Under the pieces are notes generated by a model. That model did not search any database and had not been told where the DNA came from. It worked only from the letters and a program-made list of their open reading frames with translations. A stretch of 14,840 nucleotides of DNA from Pseudomonadota bacterium (lineage in GTDB: Bacteria; Desulfobacterota; Desulfobacteria; Desulfobacterales; Desulfobacteraceae), in contig JAHIVS010000710.1 in assembly GCA_018816605.1 (NCBI GenBank), positions 1 to 14,840 on the forward strand, read 5' to 3'. The position numbers and the translations under genes are program-made. Below are positions 1 to 7,796 of the stretch, in pieces (the stretch's first letter is position 1; each line of letters starts with the position of its first letter).

Positions 1-1110
1 TTCGTGGGCGGTATGGACCAGGTGGTCTCGTGAGACAAGGCGGTAAATAGCCTGACGTAGGTCCGCATCTGGAACGCCATTCTCGTCCAGGATTAAATGG
101 GCCAGGCGGCTGAGGATAAGGACTTTGTCATTCAAACTTTTGCCGCGCTCCACGGTTTCATTATCACGTTTGGTTTCTGCGCGTTGAAAAATGCTCTTGA
201 TCGTCTCAATATAAATGGTCACCGCCAGGTCAACATAATCGTGCAGGGCCTGGTCCATAAAACAGACCAGTAGGGGGTAGCGCTGCTGAGGACGGAGCTG
301 GGCCGCAGTCCAAATCGTTCGTTTTTTGGCCCTTCGGGCAAGGAGCTTTATACGGTTAGGGTGAATGGTTCCTTCATTTGAGGCCAGGTTAGGTAGGTGG
401 AGATTTCGAATGCTCTCAATTTTTTCCAACACTTCGATCAACTCGTTTCCTGAAGCGCGTTTTGGTGTTTCTTTGAAATATTGGAAATGCGACATCGTTT
501 CGCCTGGCTGAACAATAAGCATTTCATCGAGGTTGTTTTTTTGCTCCAGAGTCAATTTGGAATTGACCTCTTGCGCGATTCGCTCCCTGACAGAGTTTCG
601 GACGGATTCGACTAACCGTTCCAAATAAGCAAGCCCTGGACGAACCACATTTTCTTGATAAAGGCGACTACATAAAACATGAAATAATACACTCCCTTGA
701 TCTTGTTCCTCAGCCAACGGTATCAACCACTTTGTCAATTCACACCCCATCTCAGGGGAATATTTATTCCATTCTAGATGTTTGCGTGCATTTTCAGCGT
801 GACGACGGCTGGTTCGCGCAGCTGGCGGTTGTGAATTTATTTCTGAAATCTCGATGCACAGTTGTTGACACAATATCATGTATACGGTTTCTGGAAGCTT
901 ATCCAACGTAACCGGAGACCATCCTAACCAGCGTAGAATACAAATATGAGCAGCCTGATCAAAACGATAGGATGGTCTTTGGCGAGGATCAATGATGGAT
1001 AAGTCAGCTGATGATAATTTAAAGAATCTAACGAGATCAATATCGTTGATTTCGTTAGGAATTGTGGTAAGTTCTTGGCGTTCGGCGGGACTGAGAATAT
1101 TAGCAGACAT
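1..1110 (-). CDS. tnpA: Tn3-family transposase, N-terminal part (runs off left edge)
   Basis: The minus strand is open for 370 codons from an ATG at 1110 to the window edge, without a stop. The N-terminus (MSANILSPAERQEL, then LVRFFKLSSADLSII, then AAHICILRWLGWSP) has the pattern of the DUF4158 N-terminal domain of Tn3-family transposases, which bind the 38-bp terminal repeats and carry out replicative transposition. Such proteins are usually close to 1000 residues, so the DDE catalytic part lies outside the window and its integrity cannot be judged. A TAGGGGTG ribosome site lies just upstream of the start. The direction of transcription fits an element whose right end is one of the left-facing repeats at 5908-5945 or 8662-8699. 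I see no frameshift in the visible part. Confidence 0.9.
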   Translation of the reverse strand, partial: MSANILSPAERQELTTIPNEINDIDLVRFFKLSSADLSIIDPRQRPSYRFDQAAHICILRWLGWSPVTLDKLPETVYMILCQQLCIEISEINSQPPAARTSRRHAENARKHLEWNKYSPEMGCELTKWLIPLAEEQDQGSVLFHVLCSRLYQENVVRPGLAYLERLVESVRNSVRERIAQEVNSKLTLEQKNNLDEMLIVQPGETMSHFQYFKETPKRASGNELIEVLEKIESIRNLHLPNLASNEGTIHPNRIKLLARRAKKRTIWTAAQLRPQQRYPLLVCFMDQALHDYVDLAVTIYIETIKSIFQRAETKRDNETVERGKSLNDKVLILSRLAHLILDENGVPDADLRQAIYRLVSRDHLVHTAHE

Positions 1111-1155
1111 AGCACCCCTACAAAAATCAATTCACCTCGATAAGTTAATAAGTCA

Positions 1156-1164
1156 ATTATCGCA
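1156..1164 (-). promoter_or_regulatory. Possible extended -10 promoter for the transposase gene
   Basis: On the minus strand TGC is followed directly by GATAAT, five of six bases of a -10 box with the TGn extension, about 46 bp upstream of the transposase ATG. No good -35 box is seen at the usual spacing. This is weak evidence resting on the motif only. Confidence 0.25.
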
Positions 1165-1200
1165 TGAATGTAAGGTATTTATGTATTTCTGCTTGCCGTT

Positions 1201-2067
1201 TTGTCCCAAATATGCGTGGTACCCCTACTGTTGAGTGCATGTTCCACCCAACCACCGATACAGACCGCGGCGGCTACAGCACAGCCAACAACGACTGCTA
1301 CGATCACGCCGCAGCCTACTAAAACGCCTACAACCACCCCTACGCCGGCGCCGGTGCTCAAGGCCGGCATTCCTGCAACCATGGATGAATGTAATGTGAT
1401 GGACCTTCAATATAATGCCGATGGATCAATAAATCGAGATGCGGTTTGGTCCTTTATGCGAGAATTGTCGAAAGTTGAACATCAGTGGCTTGCTGATCAG
1501 GGAATAACAATTGAGGGTGTAGGGGTGTTTTCTCATGGTGGCGTGAAGGGAACTGAAGGGCTTCCATATCCTCATATTGACATTGCCGGACGATTAATTC
1601 CGACCTCCTGTACTAGAATACACTTTCAAAACCATAACTATTTGATGTATGGGTTTGCCGGAAAGCATAGTGTAAACAGCACACAGATCGCAATGGTTCA
1701 TGTCGTTTATGATGACGTTGGAAGTAAATTGGATTTTGACAAGAGAGGTTACGCAGACTACTTCCAAACACACTATACGCCCGACCTAGTTTTTCGAAGT
1801 ATTCAAACTAGGTCAGGTTTTAACATAAACACTTTTATTGGCGGATATGGTCAAAGCGATAATCCAGATGATATTGAGCGCTGGCAGATGGCGAAGGCGA
1901 TTAATGAGATGAATAGTCCTGTGAGAGAAAACAACAGACTAATTGACGAACAACTATCCTTAATCACTAACCAAAACACAGTTTTAACACCAGAAGAAGA
2001 GCAGCCATGGATTGAAACGGTTGAAAAATCTGTGTTTGTTGCTCAGACGATTTTGGGGATAAATTAA
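1201..2067 (+). CDS. Putative lipoprotein with Thr/Pro-rich linker, function unknown
   Basis: This 288-residue frame opens with a hydrophobic stretch ending in a lipobox (L-S-A-C, Cys at residue 14). It continues into a Thr/Pro/Ala-rich spacer (about residues 15-52) and then a globular domain (about 55-288) that I do not recognise. The design suggests a lipid-anchored surface protein on a flexible linker. The start is odd. TTG at 1201 gives a signal peptide of only 13 residues with no positive charge and no clear ribosome site. The same frame stays hydrophobic upstream (IYVFLLAVL) to a stop at 1171. ATG codons lie at 1164 and 1168 in other frames, the first reading MNVR. A one-base shift would join it to the hydrophobic stretch, so the 5' end may be damaged. 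It lies between the transposase and the first IR and may be cargo of the outer transposon. Confidence 0.65.
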   Translation: MSQICVVPLLLSACSTQPPIQTAAATAQPTTTATITPQPTKTPTTTPTPAPVLKAGIPATMDECNVMDLQYNADGSINRDAVWSFMRELSKVEHQWLADQGITIEGVGVFSHGGVKGTEGLPYPHIDIAGRLIPTSCTRIHFQNHNYLMYGFAGKHSVNSTQIAMVHVVYDDVGSKLDFDKRGYADYFQTHYTPDLVFRSIQTRSGFNINTFIGGYGQSDNPDDIERWQMAKAINEMNSPVRENNRLIDEQLSLITNQNTVLTPEEEQPWIETVEKSVFVAQTILGIN

Positions 2068-2147
2068 TGTTTCAATGTTTTATGGTGCTGCTACCTGCCA
2101 CACGGGGGATTTCTTTTATGATGCCCGGTATAGTGAATAAAGATTAA

Positions 2148-2243
2148 CCTTACTGTCTTGAGGAATCGGTATTTGCTGCACAAACGATTGGAGCTAGGAA
2201 ACTCCAGCCTCAACACAGAACACTACTATTAACCCGTTTATTA
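2148..2243 (+). pseudogene. C-terminal relic of a second copy of the lipoprotein gene
   Basis: At 2160-2192 the plus strand reads EESVFAAQTIG, which matches the end of the intact lipoprotein (EKSVFVAQTILG, 2023-2058). Several codons differ silently (tcg/tct, gta/gtg, caa/cag), so this looks like an old diverged paralogue rather than a recent copy. The frame is closed by a stop at 2145-2147 on the left. On the right it runs on without homology into the IR at 2244. The preceding bases 2068-2147 hold no gene that I can support. Confidence 0.5.
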
Positions 2244-2281
2244 GGGGTCAGCTCACGATACGGAAGAAATAGTACGCTTAG
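2244..2281 (+). repeat. Tn3-type 38-bp terminal inverted repeat, right-facing (left end)
   Basis: The sequence begins GGGGTCAGCTCACGATACGG and ends AGTACGCTTAG. It has the length, GGGG tip and ACGCTnAG inner end of Tn3/Tn21-type repeats. By eye it matches the reverse complement of 8662-8699 at 33 of 38 positions. The GGGG tip is on the left, so the element it bounds extends to the right. Confidence 0.88.
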
Positions 2282-2533
2282 AAATGTAAATTAAAGTCTT
2301 ACCGGTCCAATTTGCTGGAAATTTCAATGAATTTGTCTCTGAATCGATCCTACAAAGGGTTTTATAGCACCTACAAATAAGAACAACCCCAAAACAGTCG
2401 CCGTCAACCTGTCCGTCTGTATCTTCTGCTTCCTCTTAACTATTATGAAATCCCAATTCGCACATTACAGTCCTGCCAGGCGCGGAGCGTAAAAGTACCT
2501 GAAAACCACCAGCGCCGACCAGCGGCTATTCCG
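2282..2533. other. Intergenic stretch between the left IR and the IS66 remnant
   Basis: No convincing gene is present. On the minus strand an unstarted frame (2324-2464) encodes a basic segment followed by a hydrophobic one (TATVLGLFLFVGAI), which could be the relic of a small membrane protein. It lacks a normal start codon and a ribosome site, so I do not call it a gene. Confidence 0.3.
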
Positions 2534-2967
2534 TGGACAACATTTAATCTCCGCTTGCTTTTCCGTGACTTCCTTCTTCACGGGTGGATTGTCAAAGATG
2601 TAACGTTTCTCCACACTTTCCGCATCCACCTGCTCTAGAGAAGTTTGGCAATGTTGGCATCGGCTCACACTCGATCCGGCCCCAAAACCATTTGGCGTGT
2701 TTTCCTAGTGTGTCCGGGTTGCCCGCCGTTCTTCTTATGTCGTTGTCGCAAACTTTTCGGAGATGGTTTATTGTGTCCATCGCTGGAAAGGGGTTTGCTG
2801 TTGCTGTTGCTGCTGTTCTTCGCTATCTGATTTTCAAGCGTCTGAATCCGTCCTATAAATTGAATGATCATCTCGTTCATGTGACGGAATAGTTCCACTA
2901 CGGCCTCTTCGTCTTTGCGATACGCTACTCGAACCCTTGCTTCTGTGGGTAAGTTTAAAAACACCAC
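2534..2967 (-). pseudogene. IS66-family transposase, truncated and frameshifted
   Basis: The minus strand encodes the N-terminal third of an IS66 (TnpC-type) transposase. It has a leading helix with LENQIAKNSSNSNSKPLSSDG-type sequence, the GGQPGH motif, and then the zinc-finger segment (CQHCQTSLE, and KEVTEKQAEIKCCP at the end). The first part (2665-2967) stops just after GPDRV. The zinc-finger part continues in another frame from about 2668. The join contains GTGTG, so a two-base GT duplication or an equivalent one-base loss would explain the break. Homology ends near 2534, whereas full-length members have roughly 450-550 residues, so the catalytic domain is gone. No IS66 terminal repeats or partner genes are seen. 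The remnant lies just inside the left Tn3-type repeat. Confidence 0.8.
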
Positions 2968-2970
2968 TTA

Positions 2971-2979
2971 TGCTATACT
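2971..2979 (+). promoter_or_regulatory. Probable extended -10 promoter of the OLD-family gene
   Basis: TGC TATACT lies 60 bp upstream of the ATG at 3039, giving a TGn-extended -10 box with five of six consensus bases. No strong -35 box is seen at 17-bp spacing, which is tolerated for extended -10 promoters. It overlaps the 5' edge of the IS66 remnant. The evidence is the motif only. Confidence 0.4.
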
Positions 2980-3038
2980 CTTTCTTGAGTTTACAATTAG
3001 TTTTTACGTTTTTGTACATTTTCAAGAGGAGGGATATT

Positions 3039-5015
3039 ATGAAATTAGTTACAGCAAAAATCACTGAGTTTCAATCAATTAGAGATTCAAATGAATTTGA
3101 AATAGGAAATATTACTTGCTTAGTGGGTAAAAACGAAGCTGGGAAAACCGCTATTTTACGTGCGTTATATAGAATAAATCCAATTATTCCGGATGCTGGT
3201 AATTTTGATGTTACTGATGATTACCCCCGATCAGATGTAGAGGATTATCGACAAGATGTTGAATCTGGAAAAAAGACCCCCGCAATTGTTGTAAAAGCAG
3301 TTTTCAATTTGGAACCAATTGAAATAAAAAATATCAATGAAGATTTTGGTGTAGATATTTTTGAAAAAACTGAATTAATAATTACTAAAGGGTACAACAA
3401 TAAACAATATATTCAACTTTTTTTGAATAGCTCGCGAATAATTAATAAAATATTAGAACAAGGGCAATTACCTGAAGATTTAATAAAAAAATTATCAGTT
3501 GCGAATTCATTAGAAAGTTTAAATAATAAAATTAAAGAATTAATTACCCCTGAAACCGAAGAACACCTGAGCAGACTTAATTTAATTTTACAAGAAATAA
3601 ATGCAAAGCAATCTTTCATAATTTATTTCTATGATAGGTATCTAATACGCCTCTTACCAAAATTTATGTATTTTGATGAGTTTTTTATTATGAGTGGCGC
3701 AGAAAATATTGATGAGTTAAAAAAGAGAGTTGAACAGAACAAATTGTGTAATTCAGACTATCCACTGTTGGGATTAATTGAGCTGGCTAGGTTGAATTTA
3801 GATCAACTTTTATCTCCAGAAAGCACAGAAGATTTAATTAATAAGCTTGAAGGAGCTAGTAACCATTTAAGTAAACAAGTTCTTAAATACTGGTCACAAA
3901 ATAAACACATTAGTATGAAATTTGATGTCCGCCCTGGTAAATCAGGAGATCCCAATGGTATGCAATCAGGAACAAATATATGGGCAAGGGTTCATGACTC
4001 AAGACGTCAAGTCTCAACATTATTAGGATCACGATCACGTGGATTTGTTTGGTTTTTCTCATTTTTGGCTTGGTTTGATCAACAAAAAAAGAAAAATGAA
4101 CCTTTAATTTTATTATTAGATGAGCCCGGCCTGTTTTTACATGGTCGCGCACAAGCCGATTTGTTAAGATATTTAGAAACTGAATTAAGCCAAAATCATC
4201 AAGTAATTTATACAACTCATTCACCGTTTATGGTTGACTCAAAGAAATTTGATAGAGTGAGAATAGTCCAAGACAGAAGTACAGATGAAGATGGAATCAT
4301 TCCCAAAGAGCAGGATGGCACAAAGGTAATAACTGAAGTTTTAGACGCAACAGAAGATAGTCTTTTCCCGCTGCAAGGCGCCCTAGGGTATGATATATAT
4401 CAATCTCTATTTATTGGTCCATATTCACTTGTTGTTGAAGGTGCATCAGATTTATTGTTTCTGCAAATCATTTCAGGTTATCTCTCATCTCAAAAAAGAA
4501 CTAGTCTAGATGAAAGATGGACAATTACCCCTGTTGGTGGAGCTGGAAAAGTTCCGGCTTATGTATCAATGATAGGGTCTCAAAAAGGAATGGTTGTTGC
4601 TACTTTAATTGATATTGATAATAAAAATCAGCAAAAAATTGATGATTTATTTAAGAAAAAATTATTATCAAAGAGAAACGTCTTAACCTTTAATGAATTC
4701 ACCAAAACTGCTGAAGCTGACATCGAAGATATGTTTGGAGAAGATTTTTATTTAGACTTAATTAATCACGAATACAGTTCTGAATTATTAAAACCGATGT
4801 CGCTTGGTGAAATTAGTAAAAAACCAGGTAGAATCCTAAAGAAAATTGAGAATTACTTAAAGGAAAATCCGTTATCAAGCGGCAATCAATTCAATCACTA
4901 TCGACAAGCAAGATTTTTATCAGAGCACCCAGATTTATTATCAAAAATCCCTGAAGAAGCTTTGGGGCGATTTGAGGGTGCTTTTAACAAATTAAATATC
5001 TTAATCACCAATTAG
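3039..5015 (+). CDS. OLD-family ATP-dependent nuclease (AAA ATPase plus TOPRIM)
   Basis: The 658-residue protein starts at ATG 3039, 5 bp behind AGAGGAGGG. A longer frame from 2937 adds 34 residues that look like non-coding sequence. It has an ABC/SMC-like ATPase with Walker A GKNEAGKT (residues 30-37), a Walker B LILLLDEPG (D361/E362) and the switch histidine in YTTHSPF (H394). A long helical insert separates the two ATPase halves. The C-terminus is a TOPRIM domain with VVEGASD (E467), LIDIDN (D525/D527) and DIEDMF (561-566). This is the layout of OLD (overcoming lysogenization defect) nucleases, many of which act in anti-phage defence. No UvrD-like GajB or reverse transcriptase neighbour is present, so it is not Gabija or retron-linked and best fits a stand-alone (class 1-like) OLD. 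The gene is visibly AT-rich. A methyltransferase gene follows after 39 bp with no terminator between. Confidence 0.88.
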   Translation: MKLVTAKITEFQSIRDSNEFEIGNITCLVGKNEAGKTAILRALYRINPIIPDAGNFDVTDDYPRSDVEDYRQDVESGKKTPAIVVKAVFNLEPIEIKNINEDFGVDIFEKTELIITKGYNNKQYIQLFLNSSRIINKILEQGQLPEDLIKKLSVANSLESLNNKIKELITPETEEHLSRLNLILQEINAKQSFIIYFYDRYLIRLLPKFMYFDEFFIMSGAENIDELKKRVEQNKLCNSDYPLLGLIELARLNLDQLLSPESTEDLINKLEGASNHLSKQVLKYWSQNKHISMKFDVRPGKSGDPNGMQSGTNIWARVHDSRRQVSTLLGSRSRGFVWFFSFLAWFDQQKKKNEPLILLLDEPGLFLHGRAQADLLRYLETELSQNHQVIYTTHSPFMVDSKKFDRVRIVQDRSTDEDGIIPKEQDGTKVITEVLDATEDSLFPLQGALGYDIYQSLFIGPYSLVVEGASDLLFLQIISGYLSSQKRTSLDERWTITPVGGAGKVPAYVSMIGSQKGMVVATLIDIDNKNQQKIDDLFKKKLLSKRNVLTFNEFTKTAEADIEDMFGEDFYLDLINHEYSSELLKPMSLGEISKKPGRILKKIENYLKENPLSSGNQFNHYRQARFLSEHPDLLSKIPEEALGRFEGAFNKLNILITN

Positions 5016-5054
5016 TTTGTAAAAAAAATATTGTGATACAAGAAGGGGGTAAAA

Positions 5055-5807
5055 ATGACAAATCAATTCTATGATCAACTGGCGCCCTACTACAAATACG
5101 TCTACCAAGATTGGGAAGCCAGCGTCACTCGGCAAGCCGGGATATTGAATGATGTCTTCAGCGAATACTCGAAAACTCCAGCGAAAACGATTTTGGATGC
5201 CGCTTGCGGTATTGGCACACAAAGTATTGGTCTGGCGCGCCTTGGATACCAGGTCTGCGCCTCGGACCTTTCCGTAGGAGAGGTTGAGAAGGCTGAAGTA
5301 GAAGCGAAAAACGTTGGCTTAACTATTGATTTCCGGGTAGCCGACATGCGCAAATTGAGCGAGATATTCACGGGTCCGTTTGATGTGGTGATCTCATGCG
5401 ATAATTCTGTTCCGCATTTGTTGAGTAATGCTGATATTTTGCAAGCTTTTAAACAGTTTTATCAATGCACAAAAGAAGGTGGGTTGTGTCTGGTGAGTGT
5501 CAGAGATTATGCCAAAATGGAACACCAGGATGGCAAGAAAATGTTCCCGCGAACCATTCATCCCATCGAGGGTGGGGACTTGGTGATGTTTGATGTTTGG
5601 GAGTTCGAAGGTGATCAATACGAAATCACCTCTTATATTATTGAAGATAAAGGTGGTATGGAAGCGACAACTCGTGTCCTGCACGGAGGTAGGTATTATT
5701 GTGTCGAAATTCCGACACTTGAGAAACTCTTTTTGGAAGCTGGTTTTAAAAAAGTAAACACCCTCAGGGATCGTTTTTTCCAACCACTGATCGTTGCAAT
5801 CAAATAG
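5055..5807 (+). CDS. Class I SAM-dependent methyltransferase, substrate unknown
   Basis: This 250-residue protein has an AGAAGGGGGT ribosome site before its ATG. A Rossmann-type SAM site is clear: motif I ILDAACGIGTQ (46-56), the acidic residue ending strand 2 in ASDLS (D71), VADMRKL (95-101) and FDVVISCDNSVPHLL (109-123). It has no DPPY/NPPY motif and no target-recognition domain, so it is unlikely to be a DNA-modification enzyme. It resembles small-molecule or protein methyltransferases, with glycine/sarcosine N-methyltransferase-like folds the nearest impression. It lies 39 bp behind the OLD gene and could share its transcript, but its base composition is much less AT-rich, which suggests a separate origin. 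It is the last gene before the IR at 5908. A functional link to the nuclease is not shown. Confidence 0.85.
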   Translation: MTNQFYDQLAPYYKYVYQDWEASVTRQAGILNDVFSEYSKTPAKTILDAACGIGTQSIGLARLGYQVCASDLSVGEVEKAEVEAKNVGLTIDFRVADMRKLSEIFTGPFDVVISCDNSVPHLLSNADILQAFKQFYQCTKEGGLCLVSVRDYAKMEHQDGKKMFPRTIHPIEGGDLVMFDVWEFEGDQYEITSYIIEDKGGMEATTRVLHGGRYYCVEIPTLEKLFLEAGFKKVNTLRDRFFQPLIVAIK

Positions 5808-5907
5808 TGAAATCTACCCTTTTTTCAAAGCAGAACATCTTGCACTGTGCTGTGTCGGCTCGAAGCTTAAGGAGGCGAATGAAGTTCTTTCGAGGAAATT
5901 GTAAATC

Positions 5908-5945
5908 CTTAGCGTACGATTTGTTTCGTTTCGTGAGCTGCCCCC
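5908..5945 (-). repeat. Tn3-type 38-bp terminal inverted repeat, left-facing (right end)
   Basis: Read on the minus strand it starts GGGGGCAGCTCACGAAACGA and ends CGTACGCTAAG. It is clearly related to the copies at 2244 and 8662, with the main differences in the middle and T to G at position 5. The GGGG tip faces right, so it bounds an element extending to the left. Confidence 0.85.
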
Positions 5946-6074
5946 TACTTAACAGAAATAATACGGAAATTAAGCTTTGTTCAACAGGAATTACTACAAA
6001 ACGCACGGATGCTTAGCGAGAACGATCTTAAAAAAATTAATGCCCAGATTAAAGCGATTATTGAAATAAATTAA
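5946..6074 (+). pseudogene. 3' end of a gene cut off by the transposon end
   Basis: Directly after the IR an open frame reads 42 codons to a TAA at 6072-6074. It includes LLQNARMLSENDL and ends INAQIKAIIEIN, a plausible amphipathic helical C-terminus. There is no start codon or ribosome site in front of it. It therefore looks like the surviving 3' part of a gene disrupted when the repeat arrived. The parent family is not recognised. Confidence 0.45.
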
Positions 6075-6095
6075 CAAAAAGAGGGAACTATAAAA

Positions 6096-6956
6096 ATGCC
6101 GAAACCACAAAAGTTTTCTGAACGGATGGGTTTAGTTTCTCCTCGAACAGTTATCCAAATTGGATCGATAGACGAAGAACTTTTAACTGATCTATGGAAT
6201 TTTTTTTACGTCTACCTACTCGAACCATTTAGGAAAAGCGACTATTTTTCCTCGGATAATGGATTAGGTTTATTTTTTAAAAGACTTTGGACAAGTTATT
6301 TCAATAAAGAAATTAATAAATTTCCAAAACGAACTTTTGAAATTGAAGATCACTTATCTGAATTTTTCCTCAGGTTTGCTAAATGGTATGAAACATACGA
6401 TTTTTTGGAATCTTGTATACCGCTTTTCGTCTATTTGGATTATCAAGATTCAGAATCTTTTTGTTTAGCAATTAATTCGATTTTAGAAAACAACATGAGC
6501 GGATATAGATTTGTATCAGGAGTAATTACTCCAATAATTGATGAAAAAGAAATTGAAACAATTGAGTCTGCAATAACCAACACTGAAATTAATTCAGTTA
6601 TTAGGAAGCATCTTCAAGACGCATTGCTTAAATTGTCTGATCGAGATAATCCGGATTTTAGAAACTCAATAAAAGAATCAATTTCAGCTGTAGAAGCTTA
6701 TGCAATCAAAATTTCAGGAAATCCAAAGGCAATGTTAAGTTCAGCATTAGATAGTATTGAAAGAACAGGGAAAGTTAAGTTTCATAAAGCATTAAAAAAT
6801 GGTTTTTCAAGCATATATGGGTGGACAAGTGACGATCAAGGCATTAGGCATGCTTTACAAGATGAACCTACACTTGATTCAGAAGATGCCATCTTTATGC
6901 TCGTTGCTTGTTCGGCATTTATTAACTACCTTTTAGTAAAATCAACTAAAGCATAA
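6096..6956 (+). CDS. AbiJ-NTD4 / HEPN-like abortive-infection protein
   Basis: This 286-residue protein begins KFSERMG (6-12) and continues VIQIGSIDEELLTDLWN (19-35), the hallmark of the AbiJ N-terminal domain 4 found in abortive-infection-type proteins. The C-terminal half (about 165-282) is all-helical. It resembles the Abi C-terminal/HEPN-like module, with NSIKESISAVEAYA at its beginning, a GIRHAL motif (249-254) and a terminal helix. HEPN domains often act as RNases through an R...H pair. Here the R and H are adjacent (R251-H252), as is common in this sub-family, so catalysis is an inference. The start has AAAGAGGGAAC upstream. The gene is strongly AT-rich and stands between two Tn3-type right ends, next to other small AT-rich genes. 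A role in phage-induced growth arrest is likely but untested. Confidence 0.75.
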   Translation: MPKPQKFSERMGLVSPRTVIQIGSIDEELLTDLWNFFYVYLLEPFRKSDYFSSDNGLGLFFKRLWTSYFNKEINKFPKRTFEIEDHLSEFFLRFAKWYETYDFLESCIPLFVYLDYQDSESFCLAINSILENNMSGYRFVSGVITPIIDEKEIETIESAITNTEINSVIRKHLQDALLKLSDRDNPDFRNSIKESISAVEAYAIKISGNPKAMLSSALDSIERTGKVKFHKALKNGFSSIYGWTSDDQGIRHALQDEPTLDSEDAIFMLVACSAFINYLLVKSTKA

Positions 6957-7089
6957 TTATTTAGTTCAATCCTTATTTAGTAAACTTTTAATTCGTCTAG
7001 TTTTCTATAACTAACTTTATAGGAACGATTTCCAGAGGAAAAAGTTAAACATTTTACAATTCAAATAATTGAAAAAAGGAGAAATATTC

Positions 7090-7587
7090 ATGTTTTGTTC
7101 TAATTGCGGTTCTCAAAATCAAGATGGAAGTAAGTTCTGCAATAGTTGTGGCAAACCCACCAGTGGCTTAACACCAACAATGACTCCCTTCACAGACTTA
7201 CCCCCAAAATTTATTTCCGAAGTTGGTGTGGCTTTTGACAACCCCCAATCAAAAAACTTTTTAGGTAAATCATTTTCAACAGCCAGAGTATATTTTGCAT
7301 TATTAGACGAATCAAGAAGACCCACCAGATGTGTTGGCACAGCAAAAGTTCGAATTTTACAAAGGAAAATGGATTTACTTTACATAATAGAAACAAAACC
7401 GTCAATCTACGAATCGAGTTTTAATGTAAACTTTGAAGGATTCCGTCAATCTACAATAACTCCTAATTTTTGGGGTTTCTATTATTATTCTGAAAAACCC
7501 ATTTTAAAAGAAGGTGAAGTATATTTTGCAGAAGTTTGGTTCAAAACTAAAAATGGAGCTGAATTATACGGAACAGATAAAAAATAA
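7090..7587 (+). CDS. Zinc-ribbon protein with unknown C-terminal domain
   Basis: ATG 7090 is preferred because AAAAAAGGAG lies a few bases upstream. A TTG at 7069 would place the ribosome site inside the gene. The 165-residue product opens with a zinc-ribbon_2 type motif, CSNCG and then FCNSCG (Cys 3, 6, 17, 20). A short flexible linker follows, and then a beta-rich domain of about 130 residues (from about 35 to the end) that I do not recognise. Such N-terminal ribbons are common on bacterial proteins of very different function. The last part (YFAEVWFKTKNGAELYG) looks like the end of a beta-sandwich. It sits 133 bp behind the AbiJ-like gene in the same direction. No signal peptide or membrane segment is seen. 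Confidence 0.75.
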   Translation: MFCSNCGSQNQDGSKFCNSCGKPTSGLTPTMTPFTDLPPKFISEVGVAFDNPQSKNFLGKSFSTARVYFALLDESRRPTRCVGTAKVRILQRKMDLLYIIETKPSIYESSFNVNFEGFRQSTITPNFWGFYYYSEKPILKEGEVYFAEVWFKTKNGAELYGTDKK

Positions 7588-7796
7588 CAAATCCCTTTGA
7601 ATTAACTCCAAAAATAACTTTACATTGCCAAGACATGAACAGTATATTGCTAAGTTCACCAAGTCGATACCTTCATTAATTTAAATAACCCTCGCGTGCC
7701 TTAAAGATCACAATTCCCTTGTTCTGGACCCGGCAGGTCTTCTTTTTCTGCTAGCACAAGGAAAGATTTAAGGGAACAAATGAAGGTGATTATTTC
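7588..7796. other. Intergenic stretch with a GC-richer patch
   Basis: There is no supportable gene. Bases about 7685-7760 are less AT-rich than both neighbouring genes. In two minus-strand frames they give short protein-like stretches (QNKGIVIFKAREGYLN, LAEKEDLPGPEQG) that stop quickly, perhaps a decayed coding fragment. I could not assign it to a family. Confidence 0.25.

Larger units (their letters stand above)
2244..5945 (+). mobile_element. Putative non-autonomous Tn3-type element carrying OLD nuclease and methyltransferase
   Basis: Two 38-bp Tn3-type repeats in opposite orientation enclose about 3.7 kb with no transposase or resolvase of the Tn3 family. The contents are an IS66 remnant, an OLD-family nuclease gene and a class I methyltransferase gene. 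Such a unit could be moved in trans by a matching TnpA, for instance the one at the left edge. The flanking 5-mers are TATTA (left) and TACTT (right). They agree at only three positions, so no intact target duplication supports a single clean insertion. The alternative partner for the left repeat is 8662-8699. Confidence 0.55.

Noticed and set aside
1261..1360. Tandem repeat array in the Thr/Pro-rich region
   Set aside because: The repetition is of amino-acid composition (ACx and CCx codons), not a regular DNA unit with fixed spacing.
1179..1410. Minus-strand open frames opposite the lipoprotein linker
   Set aside because: They are low-complexity mirror frames of the Thr/Pro-rich repeat codons and have no start signals.
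3039..5807. Gabija, retron or restriction-modification system built on the OLD gene
   Set aside because: There is no UvrD-like helicase or reverse transcriptase nearby, and the methyltransferase lacks the DPPY/NPPY motif and a target-recognition domain.
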